Positions 15,001 through 29,800 of a DNA stretch of 64,000 bases are shown here, in pieces (position 1 is the first letter of the stretch; every line of letters begins with the position of its first letter). A model generated the notes under the pieces. It was given only the letters and a program-made list of their open reading frames with translations, did no database searches and had not been told where the DNA came from. Origin of the DNA: Thunnus maccoyii (taxonomy: Eukaryota > Chordata > Actinopteri > Scombriformes > Scombridae); assembly GCF_910596095.1 (NCBI RefSeq), contig NC_056548.1, forward strand, positions 8,643,151 through 8,707,150, written 5' to 3'. Position numbers and translations under genes: made by a program.

Positions 15001-16686
15001 TTTTTCTGGCATAATCCAACCTCCACACTGGATTAAAATGGTGACCCAAAAATATTTGGTGAGGGAGTTTGTGATGTGCAGGGTTTGCTCGTGGGGCAGC
15101 GACTGACCTTGGAGCGTGCACAGTTATTAAACTATGAGGATTTAGGGGAGTATTACCTGAAAGTAGAGGATAATGGTCCATATCAACCCAAGGACAATTG
15201 ATGGTCGTCCATCTGCAATGTCCGTAGCGTGAATGTTAACAAGTTTGATCTGAAACAAAAGGCAAGCAGAGGATTATTCAGGGAAATAAGTCACATGAAG
15301 CTTGGAAGTGAGAATTTTCTGCATTGTCACACAGAGAAGCCCCTTGAGTTTCATACTATCCAAAAGTATATTGCAAGCTTTTTTTTTTTTTTTTGCTCAC
15401 AGTCATCAAAGTAAGGTCTTTGATGCAGCTAAGTATTATAATTATGGAGCATCTGTATAGCCAAACCAGAAAGGCAGAAACAGCCACAGTAAAAAGTGAA
15501 CCAAAAAAAAGACAGGAAAATCGTGTTCAACTAGGGCATTAAAAGGAAAAGCAGATGTACCACGGCACTGCAAACCTTGCATTGGAGAAGTGTCATAATT
15601 TGCCATGTTTATATCCAAGATGTCTACATTTTACCAGCTGAGAAATGCAGGTAGCCAGACACATCAGAAACCAGTGTTCTAGCCAAAATGCAGTTATCAG
15701 TAATAAAGCGTAATGACTATATAATAGAAACAGAATGGCTGTATCCAAGCATTGTGTCGTACACATCGTGCATCAAATGAAAAGAATGCATACAGTTTAT
15801 GATCACACAGGGTGTTTAACGGCGACTGACCGGAGATCCTCGATACACAGACTGAAGGCACACATGATGGGAGAGAGATCACAACAATGTAAGTCTCAGT
15901 CCTCAGGGAACCCAGAGAAAAGTGGGACACAGGCTTCATAGAGCCAAAGGATTTAGAGATGGGTTATGTAATCGAGAAGTCCTGTTTCTAGCTGATGCTT
16001 CTCTGCAGAGCATGCTGTGCAGACAGAGGCACCTTGTGTACGCTAACAAATATCTGATACAGAGCATTTTCTCATGTGCTGTTAATCATGCCCAAGACTT
16101 CTTTAAGACATGTCATAATTTTTTATAGTATGATATTAACTCAAAAAGGTTTAACTGATACGAGTGAATGCTTACCTTCCTGCCTTCGAGGAATTTGAGG
16201 GCAGTGCCGATGTTGGAAACCCAGTGAATCCTCTTCAGTTGGCGGCCTTGCTCAGAGGGCTAAATGAAGGACAGACAGTGAAAATCAAGCTAGCCAATCA
16301 ATACAAAGCTGAGGATATCTTAATTCAACTATTTGCTGTTTTGAGACATGGCAAGAAATTAGCTGCAGATGGTAATTTTGTCTGCGGTACCAACCAAACA
16401 CATTGACAGTTGAAAAACCATCATATTTGGCACTAGTTGCCTAGTAAAATAGGGAAAGGTGGCTTGTGAGTATTATCAAGGCTTTAAGAGAAACATTATA
16501 ATTATTAGTTTTATTAAGATCTGTCTGAAATGTTTGGCTCATGTAAACCAGCAGAGCCGCACTCACAAAAGCAATACATGAAAGCATCAGGTGTTCTGAG
16601 TCATTTGCCAAGTAACGGCCTTACAGTCGACATGGCAGTTTGTATCAAGACAGGTCTGATTACTAAATACCTATCAGAGCCTGAGC

Positions 16687-16725
<39 letters not shown>

Positions 16726-19700
16726 AGGAAGAGAGAGAGAGAGAGAGAAACAGACGCTGGTGAGCCAACAGCTTCTCACAGTGGGGAAGCTCAGATCTAA
16801 ATTATAATTTTGTAATTTCTGTGCAGTGACTCAATACTAAACGTGAACAACAACATTTTATCCAAACTGGGGATTTCTCGGTTTTGTAAATGCATTTACA
16901 GTATGTACGGATCTGCTTCAATTTCATGTTGCCTAACAACAGAAGCTAGACACATAATCTTTAATTAGGTTTTGGTTGCAGCCTGATTCAATTGTGTTGT
17001 AATCGTATAAACTTTGGAATAAATCGATCGATTCCAGTGAATTTTATTACAAGTTTTGTCAGACATTTGTTATGTTTTTCCTCCAATTAACTGGGATCAA
17101 ACATCTGATGATTTCCTGAACAAAAACACACACACAATAAATGCTAGGCAAGATATTAACTGCTTAGCTGTGGAGGAATAGCTTTAAAACCTGATTCAAT
17201 TGTTTCAAAGACAAATCAACAAGACTAGTTCCAGACCATTGAATAGCCGCCCGCATCTCAAATTTGTTCAGCGACTGAATAAAGTGAAACAAAATGATAG
17301 TTCAGCCTGATTGTCAGGCTAATCACCAGCATGGCTCAAAGTTTTTCAGCTTTGACAGTTTTTAGTCTTTTATAATAAACTACTGTAACTCAAAACAAAT
17401 GATGGATTTCTTTTTTACACCATTAAATAAATGAAATCATAAAGCATAATATAATGTAGAGAATCAACGAATAAAAGAACAAGTTGATTTGTTTTAATAT
17501 GAAGGTGAAAACATGTGTCCTTATTTCCACATGCATTATTCCGAGCGCATATCACGCAGGAGGACTTTCACCTTGTAGTAAATCCACACTAAGAACCAAG
17601 AGTGTAAATCACTTTGCACAAAAGAGTGACTTAAGCATCTTAAAGGGGTATGAATCAGGCCCAACATATCTATGCAACTCATGTTAAAATCCTGTGCAAA
17701 ATGATTCAGAAGAACTACTTACTAGTCTTTGGCCAGACAGCACTTCCAAAAGAGCCAAGAGCTTCACCCCATCTTTGATGTCCTCAAAAAGGTCGTTAAC
17801 CTCTAGTGGTGGTTTATGCTAGAGGAGAGAAAACACAACTTTAACATGCAGAAAGTAAACATCATGAAAAATGACTGTAATTAGAGATTATTGAACCATT
17901 AGATCCAGTAGAACCAGTGATGTTTTTGTATTGTTGATTCTATAGTGTGCAAGGATATTGGTATTCTAACCCATTACCAGAGGAGAAACCAAATGCTGTT
18001 TGTGAGAAACAGGCTTGTTAGCAACAACTACAGAGCCTCCCTGCAGCTGAAAAGATGGTGCTTTTTCCTCAACAGTGGCTTGATGCCCAGTCCTGAGGCG
18101 ATGGTACTCATTTAACCCTAACTGGATACTGTGTCCTGATATCATATCGACACATTTACAGAGCTGTGTAATCCTCAAGATGAATGACAGTGTCGTAATC
18201 TATTGTATTACACAGGCAGCACAGCGTAGGGAAACTAAACAGATGTGTATTTTTTCAGAAGAATGAAGCTTTAATTAAAAGGAAAGCTCACCATGGGAAT
18301 TCTTTATTTGGCACAGTATACAGGCCATTTCACAACTCAACATACTTCATAACAGGATGCAGTTGGCTGCCTATTTGGGGCAAAGCTGTGTGAAGAGGTC
18401 TGCCCTGTTATTCTGCACATGTACACTTTTCTTCTTTTCACAAAAGTGTTGTAGAGGTGTGTGATATGTTTAGTCTCTATTCAAATATTATTTAATTTTT
18501 TTTAAATGTCTTTGACCGATACTGGTTCAAAAACATGCACTGTTAAGTGATCAGACATCTGAAGACGTGACCTTTTGACTCTATTGTAATTGTAATGGTC
18601 GTGTTTCAATCTTTTCTGCCACTTTATAGAGCAAACGATGAATCGATTAATTGAGTAAATCATCAGAAGATTAATCTATAATGAAAATAATAGTTAGTTG
18701 CAGCCCTAATTATATACTTTTTTACTATAAGAACATATAACTAGTCTGTTCCTACTAGTCAGATTAAAACAAACAAAGTAATCGTTTACTTTTCAGTTAT
18801 AAAAAGTAAATAATAGTTTGCTAATATTCCCAATCATACAAAAATAGTCTCTGTAGTTTAAAGAATCAACCTCACCCTGGAAAATCAATTTATAGATCAA
18901 CAGAGTCACATGAGTATAGTCCTAACAGTGGAAAAACTGTGAGAATCACTGGAAAGGTGATAAGTAATACACTATCAGAGGAAATGGACACAAAGCTGCG
19001 AAGGGAAAGCATGACAGCTGGAGGAAGTTTAAACTAGATAATACACACTTTCAACCACAAAAAGGATATTCCACTAAAACTAATATTCATCATTTTTTAT
19101 CACAACCACATGACTTCCAGTAGAGCGTTTATTATCACTGCGAGAAGTCTTTAGCGCACTGACATGAAAAGTCACATCTACTGTAACGTTTCCAGTTAAA
19201 TAAGCCAATAATCTCTGTCATACAGGAGCAGCTGCAATGTAAATATGACTGTGTGAAAGCTCTTTCATGATGTGGCTTTTTTTCTAGTAGCCCTATTGGT
19301 ATGCACAGAGAGTGAGCCGGGCGCAGCGCATGAATAATGAAGAATAGACCAACAGAGCGTTTCTACGTTGGCCCACCACATAACTGAGATTCTTCTAAAG
19401 TTTTAGAAGCCATGCTTTGAACTATTGTGGGCAGATTAGGCTCAACAAAAGACCCTTCTGAACCAAATCTCTTTGGTTCCAGATCCAGATCTAACCCCTG
19501 TATCTGTGTCTGATTAGTTGTACACTCTGATGTGTCATCTGTGATTAGAGTCACATAAAGATTACACTTTACTTTTTCTGCATTTTGAACAATTTTCTGG
19601 GAAATGTTTTGGTTGATTTCTGTTTACTTATAGTTCTGTTTTTCACTTTAATGCATAATCTAATAAACGTTATGTTATTTTAGGGTCATAGTGTGTGATG

Positions 19701-22700
19701 TAATACAGCATGTGAGCATGTGTTATTTTTGTGCACTTAGTGCCTTCATGGACCTTAGAGACAGACGACTGCCTGCAGGGAATTGTCCTCACCCTCTTGC
19801 TCACCATCTGCACACTGCATCACTGTCCCTGCCAATCCACAAACACACACACACACAAATACCTATACTCACACACAAAGGTGGACGCACACAAACACCT
19901 AATACACCATACAAATACATACACACCACCCACCAGTTCCTGCATAATTCCATAAACCTCCCATATGTCCACACAAACACACTCCACTAGTGGTACAGAA
20001 AGCTCATCCGAGTATAAATGCTCCTATGGAGATTCTTGAAAAATGAACTGCAAAGATGCCTCTGAGATGAGACGTGGAGTAATGAGCTCAAGTCATGTCT
20101 GTGTCGTCTTTCCAGCAAAGCAACAAGCAGCATGTCTCTGCCATGACCTTTTCAATAGTTCTCCTCTCGGGAAAACAGAACAGAAAAAATCCAAGGTATA
20201 GTGTGTGTGCTCCTTCTCCAACATTAGATCCAGCAAACTGTTATTACAAACAAATTTTCTGACATCCAACATGATTTGAATGCTTAACAAACGAGGTAAA
20301 TGATGTCATTATTTACAGTTAACTGGACAAACTCATTTATCCTGTGCAAGCGTCATTAGAAGAGGCCATTATTATTGCATGGCAAAGCTCGTCTTGCAGT
20401 CAGATCTCTCCACAGGCGTGACGGGTCAGTAGACTGAAATACCAGTGACCGTAGAGACGCAACAATCATGAGGAGCGATAAAAAATAACTATTCCCCCTG
20501 ATGAAATATTAGCATAGCACAGCCTCCAACTTCGTCGTGATGTAATTGCTTTGACAATTTGTGTCACATGTGCCTGATGGGCTTGTAAAGTCCTACAATG
20601 TGCAAAGCCTGACGAGTTGTTTAAGATAGCTGTGTGTAGTGTGAGAAGCAGAGTGCAAGGATGGAAATTCACACTTACCTTCGCTAAATGAGAATTGATC
20701 CATTTTGTGAAGGTTCTCTTCTGCACCGCCTCTTGCTCATCTGAAAATTAAAGGCATACAGCACATTTTAATACAGGATGGATGCCACATGCTCTCCCTG
20801 TTGACTGTCATACAGTACTTGAAACAGAGCTTGTGATATTGACAGAGGACACACAATCAAACGGAGGAGAATGGATGTAATAAGACTTGATGATCAGCTG
20901 TAACAGATTTTTTTTTGTGTGTGTAAAGAAGTGGTTGTGAATTGATTCTAGACATATGGATATGGTTGGGTTTATAGCTACCACAGAAGCATAAAATGCA
21001 TGAAATATTAATCCAAAACTATAATCTTTGACAGTCTTTGTCAGTCACCTTTTACCAGCCTGAATCCAACTGTATCCGACCTCACACAGTCTGATATTAA
21101 AAAAAACTGCCACTGGGGTGTCAAGTAGCATTGCAGCATCCATGCAGCAAGCATGTTAAGAACTTCTGCAACGACTGGATGTGTGCAACGAGAACAGCAC
21201 AAGCTTGCCGGAGCTGGTATAACAGATGCTCCTAACAAGTGCTCTCAAAAAGAAGTCTGTGGGGTGATTAGAGAATGAGTGGAGAGGAAATTTCTGCCAA
21301 CATATCTCCTAAACCCCCCTCTGTGCTCAGTAATAACATGCGTGATTGTTTAGGTCACCCCCAGCTTCTTTTGTGGTCTATTAGAATATTCAGCCACGGT
21401 TCCTCATGCATTATGCAGCACCTATAACAAAACAACTGATTTCTTTGCTTTAGTGATTCTGTTGTCGTGATGGGGACCGATCTCTAACACCCTGTCACTT
21501 GTGCCGGTAGGCTAGTGCTGCACACTGCACAGAGTGGCCATTTTTAAACATCCACCCTTACAGATATAGACAGTAGTCACGTGTTTAAGGAAGCAATGCA
21601 AACTCTATACAGAGAGCAAAGACATCACGTTAACCCACAGGCAAATGCTTCATCACTGATGCACATGGGATGCCCACCGAAGCAGAGAACGCACACACAA
21701 ACACACAAACAAACACACACAGATGCCACACACATACAGCTGTGTTTGTGCAGCATCATAACTAGTTCACAGAGCAGGGACCGTTAGCATATGTTATTTT
21801 TCCAGCTATATCCCAGATAATCTACGTAGCTCCACACAGATGAGAGATGATGGGTGCTGCTGCCCTACTTACCACGTAGATACTGAAAAAATCCAGTGAC
21901 CAGATTTAACGAAGTCTTCCTGACAGATACATCCTTATAGTGAGCCATTCTACACCCCACTCTCCGGCTTTCTCCCTCTGCGTTTCATGAGTTCCAAGGT
22001 ACATATATGTAGGTGCAATAATAAGATCCACAGTGGAAAAACTGGCACAAAAACACACAGCTGTCGTTTTCCCTATTTTTCCAGCAGGAAGCAAAGCAGA
22101 TCTGGCTGCCTGGTTTCCCCGGTGAAAGCAAAAAAGCTGCTGGAGGCTGTGATGAATACGTCCCCTCCTCCCTCACACTCTCATACACAGACACACTGAC
22201 ACACACACACACACACACACACCCACACACACACACTCACACACACACACTCACACGCACAAAGCAGAGCAGAAACCACCTAACAGAAAGCTTGATCTAC
22301 AATCCCATCCTTCCTTCTTCCTGTGTTTTTCCCATCCAGAGGAGCCATGCCTGTGTGGATGTGCACAGCCCCCGCTGCACTGCCTCGCTGTATCATCGTA
22401 CCGTCTGAGGCTGGGGAGAGATCAGCTAGGAGCGAGGCTCCACCAATCAGCATGTGAGAAGAGGTGATGTCACAGCCTTGGCTGCATTATCCCGATTTAA
22501 GCTTGGGTTTTGTGTGTGTGTGTGTGTGCGCGTGTGTGGGGGGTGTTTGTATATAAGATTGATCTAATCCTAATGAGAATGACTATTTTATAATAGCATT
22601 AAAATGTCCAAGACAATGATGACACAAATGTAAAAAAAAAAGAAAAAAAAAGAAAAATCACTTTCTGGCTATAACATTGAAAGTCCCAAAAGACTTATTG

Positions 22701-23816
22701 ATTAAATAGACCAAAACCAAAATTAATAGACTGCTGCACAAAGCTCACCATGGTGCAACTAATCTTAATAATTCATGCTGAGGCTGGTGAATAACATCTA
22801 CCACCTGCTCCCTTCTCAGCGTCAACGCTATTGTGACGGCAAAGCAGACACACCCACCCCGGGATTCCCGTTGCATGCTCAGTATCATGTCAAAGCCCTA
22901 AAGCCTATCACTTTCTTTCACTTTTTTGTAAAACCTCCTGTAAGACATAGCAGAACCACTTCAGCTCTGACCAGTCTGTTATTCTATTGGACTCCACTCT
23001 CCTGAGTATAATAACACACAATAGTGAATAAGTATGGTACAAGATAGCTTATCATTTCCTACAGAAATATCCCTTTATTCTTTCAAGACCACCGGCATAC
23101 TAAAAGCTTTTCTGATATGCTAAAAATAGGCCTGAGCTTGTGATTCTATTATTACTGCTCCATAGACTGCTGGTGGAACTGGCCCAGAAAAGCTATTTGA
23201 GTGAAAATGGATTTTTTTTTTTTATTCTGACATCAAAACAGCAAAAAGGTCAGAAGTAGCACCATTAAAACGATGTTGACAGCTGCACAAGCTGAGAACA
23301 AGGAGCTTTTAGACATACTACAATTAATGTTCATAGTCATTTATGGCCAGATAAGGTTAGATATTTAACTGGTCTGTCAATAAAGACATTAAGCTAATTG
23401 ATTGTAATTAAACCATTTTCATTTTATTTTTAAGTCATTTTTTTCCAACCCTTTAACACTCACACCCTACGAGACACCATATTATTAAGATTTAATTTGA
23501 ATACTCTGCCGTGAATTGCATTATTTGTACAACAGAACAACCTTTTTTCAAAACAACCACAAAGGCTGAGACTTCAAAAGACGTATATATTTTCTATCAT
23601 GTAATTTGTTCATTTTTATGTAAATTTCTTACATAGTTAATGTCTCACAGGCAGAACAGGGGATGTAATTATATAAAGTTATTATAAATGTTTGTTGTGC
23701 TTCTCTGTACTTTTTCTGATATGAGAGGTATAAACTTGTTTTTCTTTTCATTTAAGAAAAGAAGAAATGTCTAAACACAAGCAGCTGTACAAGAACTCTA
23801 AAAATCTAACACTGGT

Positions 23817-23847
<31 letters not shown>

Positions 23848-26800
23848 TAAAAAATGAGCTTAAAGGTTCTTGACCTTGAAAAAAATAGTTTGACAAAATA
23901 AGAATTCTCAACACAAGGTCCAATTGTTGTTCCTGAAACTTTGAACATCATTTCATGGCCTTCCTCAGTGAATGGAGTTGCTTCATTAAATTCCATGTTT
24001 TAGTCACACCATAACAACTAAACCATCTCCATACCAACTAAGCAACTTCATCCTCCGAGGAAGACCACGAGATGTGGTAGAAAACACAAGAAAGTAGGGC
24101 TGCAACTACCAGTTATTGTCATTATTGATTGATATTCAGATTATTTCTCAATTCATTGTTTTGTCTACAACGTTTATGAAAACAATGAAAAATGCTCTAT
24201 GGAATTATAATTCCATAAAGCCAATGGTGACATTGTCAAATGTCTTGTGTTTTCTGATCGACAGTATTGTCATGTATGACACAGAAAAACGTCAAATCCT
24301 CACATTTGAGAAGCTGCAACCAGCAAATCTATGACATTTTTGCTAAAAAACTACTAAAAGGATTATTAAATTATAAAAATATTTGCTGATTAGTCTTCTG
24401 TCCAAGTAGCACTACAAGTAAGATGAACCCGGTCTTGAGAACTTTTTTTGTCGAGTATTTTGATTCGAAGCGGAAACTGTGATTAAAAAGAATCTGACAA
24501 AGCATTCAATGCCAGCTTTCGGTAGTTTACATGATTATTGAAGTTTTCCTGATATTCCGGCTGCTCAGTCCCAAATCTAACTACAGTAACTATTAAGGAG
24601 CTGTCCAGAGTCCTGAACTCAGTTAGATGGTTCAGTTTGTGTAATGAGATGTATTGTGCATATGTAGGTCAGGTCTGGATATACTGACTCTGACAAGCAT
24701 GAAATGCTTATGTAAAACAACTCCCCATCATTGAGTCATTATGTCTTAGTCAACTGATTTAATTAAGCCTGATGTAGTACCAGTGGCTAAGTGGCAATTA
24801 AAGGAGGATAGCCCCCGCAACAAACACCACACAAAGCAACAAACCGCTAAAGCCTCTGCAATTCACGTGAGTAATGGAGTAATTAAGGTGATCTTAGGAC
24901 AGATGATACCTCTGGCAATACTGTACTGTAGGTGCTTGGCTTCATTGGCCTGTGTTGGTCACCTGGGAGCACTGTAAAAGCCCTCTTACTCTGTTGTTGT
25001 TCCATTTAGTCGAGAGTAGCCCTACTTTAGCTCTGACAGGCCAGCAACAATCAAGCAGGACAAGAAACGTTTCTGTGGCTGGACTCAAGCCAGTCCATTC
25101 TGAGATGCCTCACACTGAGGATTTATTACTTACCAAATGCTTCCCTGATCCTCACAACAATACTGACAACACTAGCAAAGAAACAAATCTAAGATGAGAA
25201 GAACAGTCTGAAGTGGTAATTAGGCTCTTTGTTCATGAGATATCAGTGTGATGGCTGTCTGGCACCTGTTACTGACACTGTGGAGTAGAAGCATCTCTTA
25301 CAGCTGACAACATGCATGGATGTCTTTCTTTTACTTGTTTATACTCTTACTGTGGGCTGAGTACTCCACCCCCTTGGTGAATAAAGATTTCTAACAACGG
25401 TGTGCTCTACCACAGTGGTTCTCAATGTTTTTACAGTAGGGTTTGACCATTTACAACAAAGCAGCAAATGTGTGTCACTTGCTACACATGTAGTCGTAAG
25501 TTGTTACTACATTATTAGTTGCTGTGTCACTTGACTATTTATCATAGAGAGTAAATAAGCTAAAAATAACTACATAGCATTAAAGGAAATGACTAAGAAT
25601 CGTAGAAAAAAAGGTTTATATCTTCCTGCATGATATGAGATCTGATTGCGTATCCATATTTCCGGTGAGGGGATTTAGCACACAACCAGATGTCACCACA
25701 ACCCTTAACCAGTTGTATTTCTTCATATCCTGTTTGACACAGCTACAGCTAAAGTGAAACCCACATGAATCCAGTCATAATGAAAGCAGTAAGCCTCTCA
25801 TGCACACTCCAGCAGGCAACAGAAAGTCTTTAATTGCACCATAAGGGGCATTTAAGGCCATAAGGTGTTGCCATGCTATCGTCATGTGGCACTGAAATCA
25901 AACAAACGCAGTTGTAGTACGATGACAGCAACAAGTTGTATCAAGTACAAAAATTAGTTCCCTTTCAGTCAATTCACTCACATCATGACATCATGCCCCC
26001 ACGTGGCCTGATTGAAGACATCTCTATTCACACCTTAAAGGCAGATGATCTGTGGTGACATGTGTGAGGCCCCACCTGCACATATATACATCCGTCGCCA
26101 CGGTCATCCCTCAGTTCTTGTTCTCATCGCTCTTCACCTCACAAAGAACACCTCTGCCGAGTCAGGCTAGCTAGCTACAGCTAATTAGCTCTGTTTCTTC
26201 AGTAGGCCACTGCCAGCTCAGAGTAAGCTTAACAGCCCCTGTTGGTGTTAGCCACCATTTCCCCAGTTGATGAGTGTGGCTACCTGCGGAGTGCTAATTT
26301 TGAGTTTGTTTTGTCTACAAGTTTTGTATCTCAGAATGAGCACCAAGCCTAAACCTAAAAGGCAAAGAAGAAGTCTTCTGTCTGCCCCTGTCCTCAGGAG
26401 TGTGGCTTCTCCTTTGAATGACAAGGACAAGCGCGAGGCATGTCTTGTCTGTCTGGAGATTGTCCATGCCAGGAGAGCATTTACACCAGCAGACATGTTC
26501 GGCTGCCTCACAGTGTGAGGACACATTCAACCAGGGGCATGGCAACATCATCGGCTTTGTTTAAAGGGGAATCTGTGAGTGACATCTATGCTGCAGCCAG
26601 TTGGTCATCACCACACATTTTTGTTTGGTTTTACTGTTTGGATGTGACAGCCCCTTCGGTGGCTCATTCTGTCCTTTCTACTGAGTTTATGATGCACTAG
26701 AGTGCTGGAGGTTTGACTCCAGTTCGATGGCTGCTCTGCAGGACTTGAATACATGTCCCAAACTATATGTGTTGTACCGAGTGAATAGACTGAAAGGGAA

Positions 26801-29800
26801 CGAAATGTTATGACTGTAACTGCTGTTCCCTGAAAGTGAGGAATGAGGTATCACACATGGTTGCCCCGCTGCACAGCTGGGCTTAGTGATGAGCATCTAT
26901 CGAACTGAGGGATGAGCGTGGTGACAGATGTATATATGTGCAGGTGGGCCTCACATATGTCACCACAGATCATCTGCCTTTAAAAGCATGAATAGAGGTG
27001 TCTTCAGTCAGGCCACTCGGGGGCGTGATATCCCATACTATATGTGTTACACCTCATTCCTGTCCTTCAGATAGTCATAACATTTCGTTGTTTATTCTCT
27101 CTAATGTAGGTAGGTTAGTTCACATAATCAGTTTTAATATGCAATATTGTAGACTTGTACAATCAGCACTAATAATCAGCGTGTGTTCACAAGTCTACAG
27201 ATTTGCTTGTGTCAATAATTCATCCGCCCAGATGGACTGTTGCTCAAGTCAAAGTGAGTCTGCAGTAACCCTCTCTGCAGGATGCCTTTAATGACAGGAA
27301 GCCGTGTTTGATCACCAGCTAAAAAGCCCAGATTACCTTACTGCTCGCCATCTACAGAGTACCTAAAACCACTGGCAGTGTAATGTTTTCCAGATGTGAC
27401 CTGACACCAAATTCCACTTCCTGACATGAAACACACAGCAGTAGGTGGCACTTCGCATTGCAGACTATGCCATTTATGCACTGTACAAGTAAATTCCCCA
27501 ACACAGCGACAAAAGGTTAATTCTCTAATTCTATTTTGCATATTAGGTCAGATAAGATAAGATAAGTTTCAGAGCTACAGCAATTAGCCAATGCCTCATT
27601 TAGTCAATCAAAAGAAAACTCACTGGCAGCTATTTCGATGATGCATTGATGTTTAAGTAATTTTTTAAGCAAAAATGCCAAAAAAAAGGTAGTTTTGGGT
27701 TCAAATGTGAGAATTTGCTGCTTACAGTATAGTTAACTGAATAACTTTAGGTTTTGGACTAGTGGTTAGACATAAGACATATGAAGACGTCATCTTGGAC
27801 TCTAGGATATTGTCATGGGCTTTTTTCATTGTTTTATAATGTTTTAGAGGCCATAATTCAGAAAAATAGATTATTCTGCAATGAAAATAATTGTTTGTAG
27901 CAGTATTCAGTGGATACATGTTTAGCACATATACCTCTGTGTTTCTCTCATTATCTTTTAAAAATTATATTGAATTCTGATTATTTCCCAGAAAAGGTTT
28001 TTCATCAGCACCTAAAAAGAGGTTTAGTGTCTGTTTTTCATTTTACTCACATTTTTTAATTTATAGTATTAACAAGCAAAAATATCTACTCAGAGAGACT
28101 TAACGTTTATACATCTTTTAATTTGCTTTCAGCAAGCTTATACCACTCTTCATGCGAGGGCATGTCTGAGCAAATAAATAAATGGCGCTAAAAGGACAGG
28201 TGTTTTTTGTGATGACACATATCAACCGCCAAGCTTAGAAAATATATTGATAATAATGACTAAATGGAAATAACTCTGCAGTGCACAGGAAACCAAATCT
28301 CTCTCAAGCAGGAACTGGCCAGCATTGGGAAAACCACAGACAAACATAACTATGGTAACAAGCTATAACATGTAAACTTCCTGATATGATATACTGTACA
28401 TCCAGAAATACATCTGAACCGAGCCGAAGCAGATGCCAAAATCGACCAGACCTGTGTAGTGATGGTAGTGGCCTATGCCCTTGTAACAAAAGGGGGACAC
28501 CAACAAAAAGAGACTCCCACTATCGATCTATTCTCTTACCAAGGGCAGAAAGGGTGTCAGGTTTTAGTCGGGTTCAGTGCATTGTCTGTGCATTCATGAA
28601 GCTGCAGTTGTTGTAACTCAGTATCCCATGTCAAGAGTCGGAGCAGATTAAATGTTACTGATGATCCCTGGTCTCACAAAAAATGAAGGGAGCTCACTTT
28701 AATCCAAGACTTCTGTAAAAAAATTCTCATTTTCTAAGAAGTGATTAAACAAAAGGACAAGAAAAATTGATACGATTTGATTAATTCTTTTCATTGGCAA
28801 CAACATGATATGATGTGATGCATTCCTCTTTGAAAAAAAAACTGTTTCTCTCTTTAAAAATGAAAATCTGATTTGAAACCTCTTACCGAGCATCCCTATT
28901 TTTGTGGAAAAGCCCAAAAATAACATACCTAAAATAAAATAGTTAGTGTTCTTCAACCTTTTTCATTGCAGTCATAACGCTGGTTTCATTTGAAAGGCAA
29001 CTCTTTAAAATTTTACAACCAATAAGTCCGAACGAGTATAACTGATCCTGAACCAAAGTCACACAGAGGCTGAAGTGTCCCACGAGTGGGACAGTGTCCA
29101 AAGATGTGAAGACGAGCTCATCAAAGGATCATATGTTGAGATCAGGAGTTTCAAATGTGACATCGACCACAATGTTTCCAGAATAAAACAAATCATGTTA
29201 CTCTGAATACCTTCTCAATTACTCTATCTAGGACACCAGACAATGTACAATGTCTTTTTGTAGTTTGGTCACAAGATATCACAAGAATGAACATTAATTT
29301 TCTTATTAATCCAAATGAGATTATGCGCTAACTTGGAAAAATCCACACATGGTGACAAAATAGACCATGTGCACATTAAATCAAATTACTGTACCCAAAT
29401 GTGTGACTCTATTATGCTTTCAAAGGCTGCAAGTGCTCGAGAAAAGGCCAATTACACACTGTAATGTCCAAAAAACCCAATATACTGTTTATTTTACCAA
29501 TATATACTATATTACGCTTCAGCTCTTTTCAAAGTCACTTTGCTTAATCAGTAACACACATCATAGAGTGATAAAGAGGATGAGAGAGAAAGATACAGGG
29601 TGGACAGCAAACAGATAAGATAATTAAGCAACCAATTTCAGTTTTAATCCTCTAACTGTATGCATCATGCTCTTAAGTGAGTAAGTGTACATGTGTGTGT
29701 GTTTATGCGTCCTGCCTCGCAAAAGCCGGCAAACTTCACACTGGCACACAGCCCAGGCATTGAATCAGCACAATATTACTGTACAGCGGCGCAGGAGGAG

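Larger units (their letters stand above)
13489..20740 (-). other. syne1: SYNE1 exons 2-8: tandem calponin-homology (actin-binding) domains
   Basis: Exons 2-5 (20740 to 15157) encode CH1, residues about 24-134. They show the actin-binding start [14 protein letters not shown], the core [21 protein letters not shown] and [16 protein letters not shown]. Exon 6 (14890-14712) encodes a serine-rich linker with a basic stretch PPMKRKVV, then the start of CH2 ([11 protein letters not shown]). Exons 7-8 finish CH2 at about residue 288, with [37 protein letters not shown] and [21 protein letters not shown] tandem CH1-CH2 pair is the type that binds F-actin, so this product should be a giant, actin-binding isoform. 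No frame break or missing core residue was seen. Confidence 0.95.

Noticed and set aside
22197..22260. CA tract as a possible regulatory Z-DNA site
   Set aside because: Ordinary microsatellite; nothing in the flanks supports a function.
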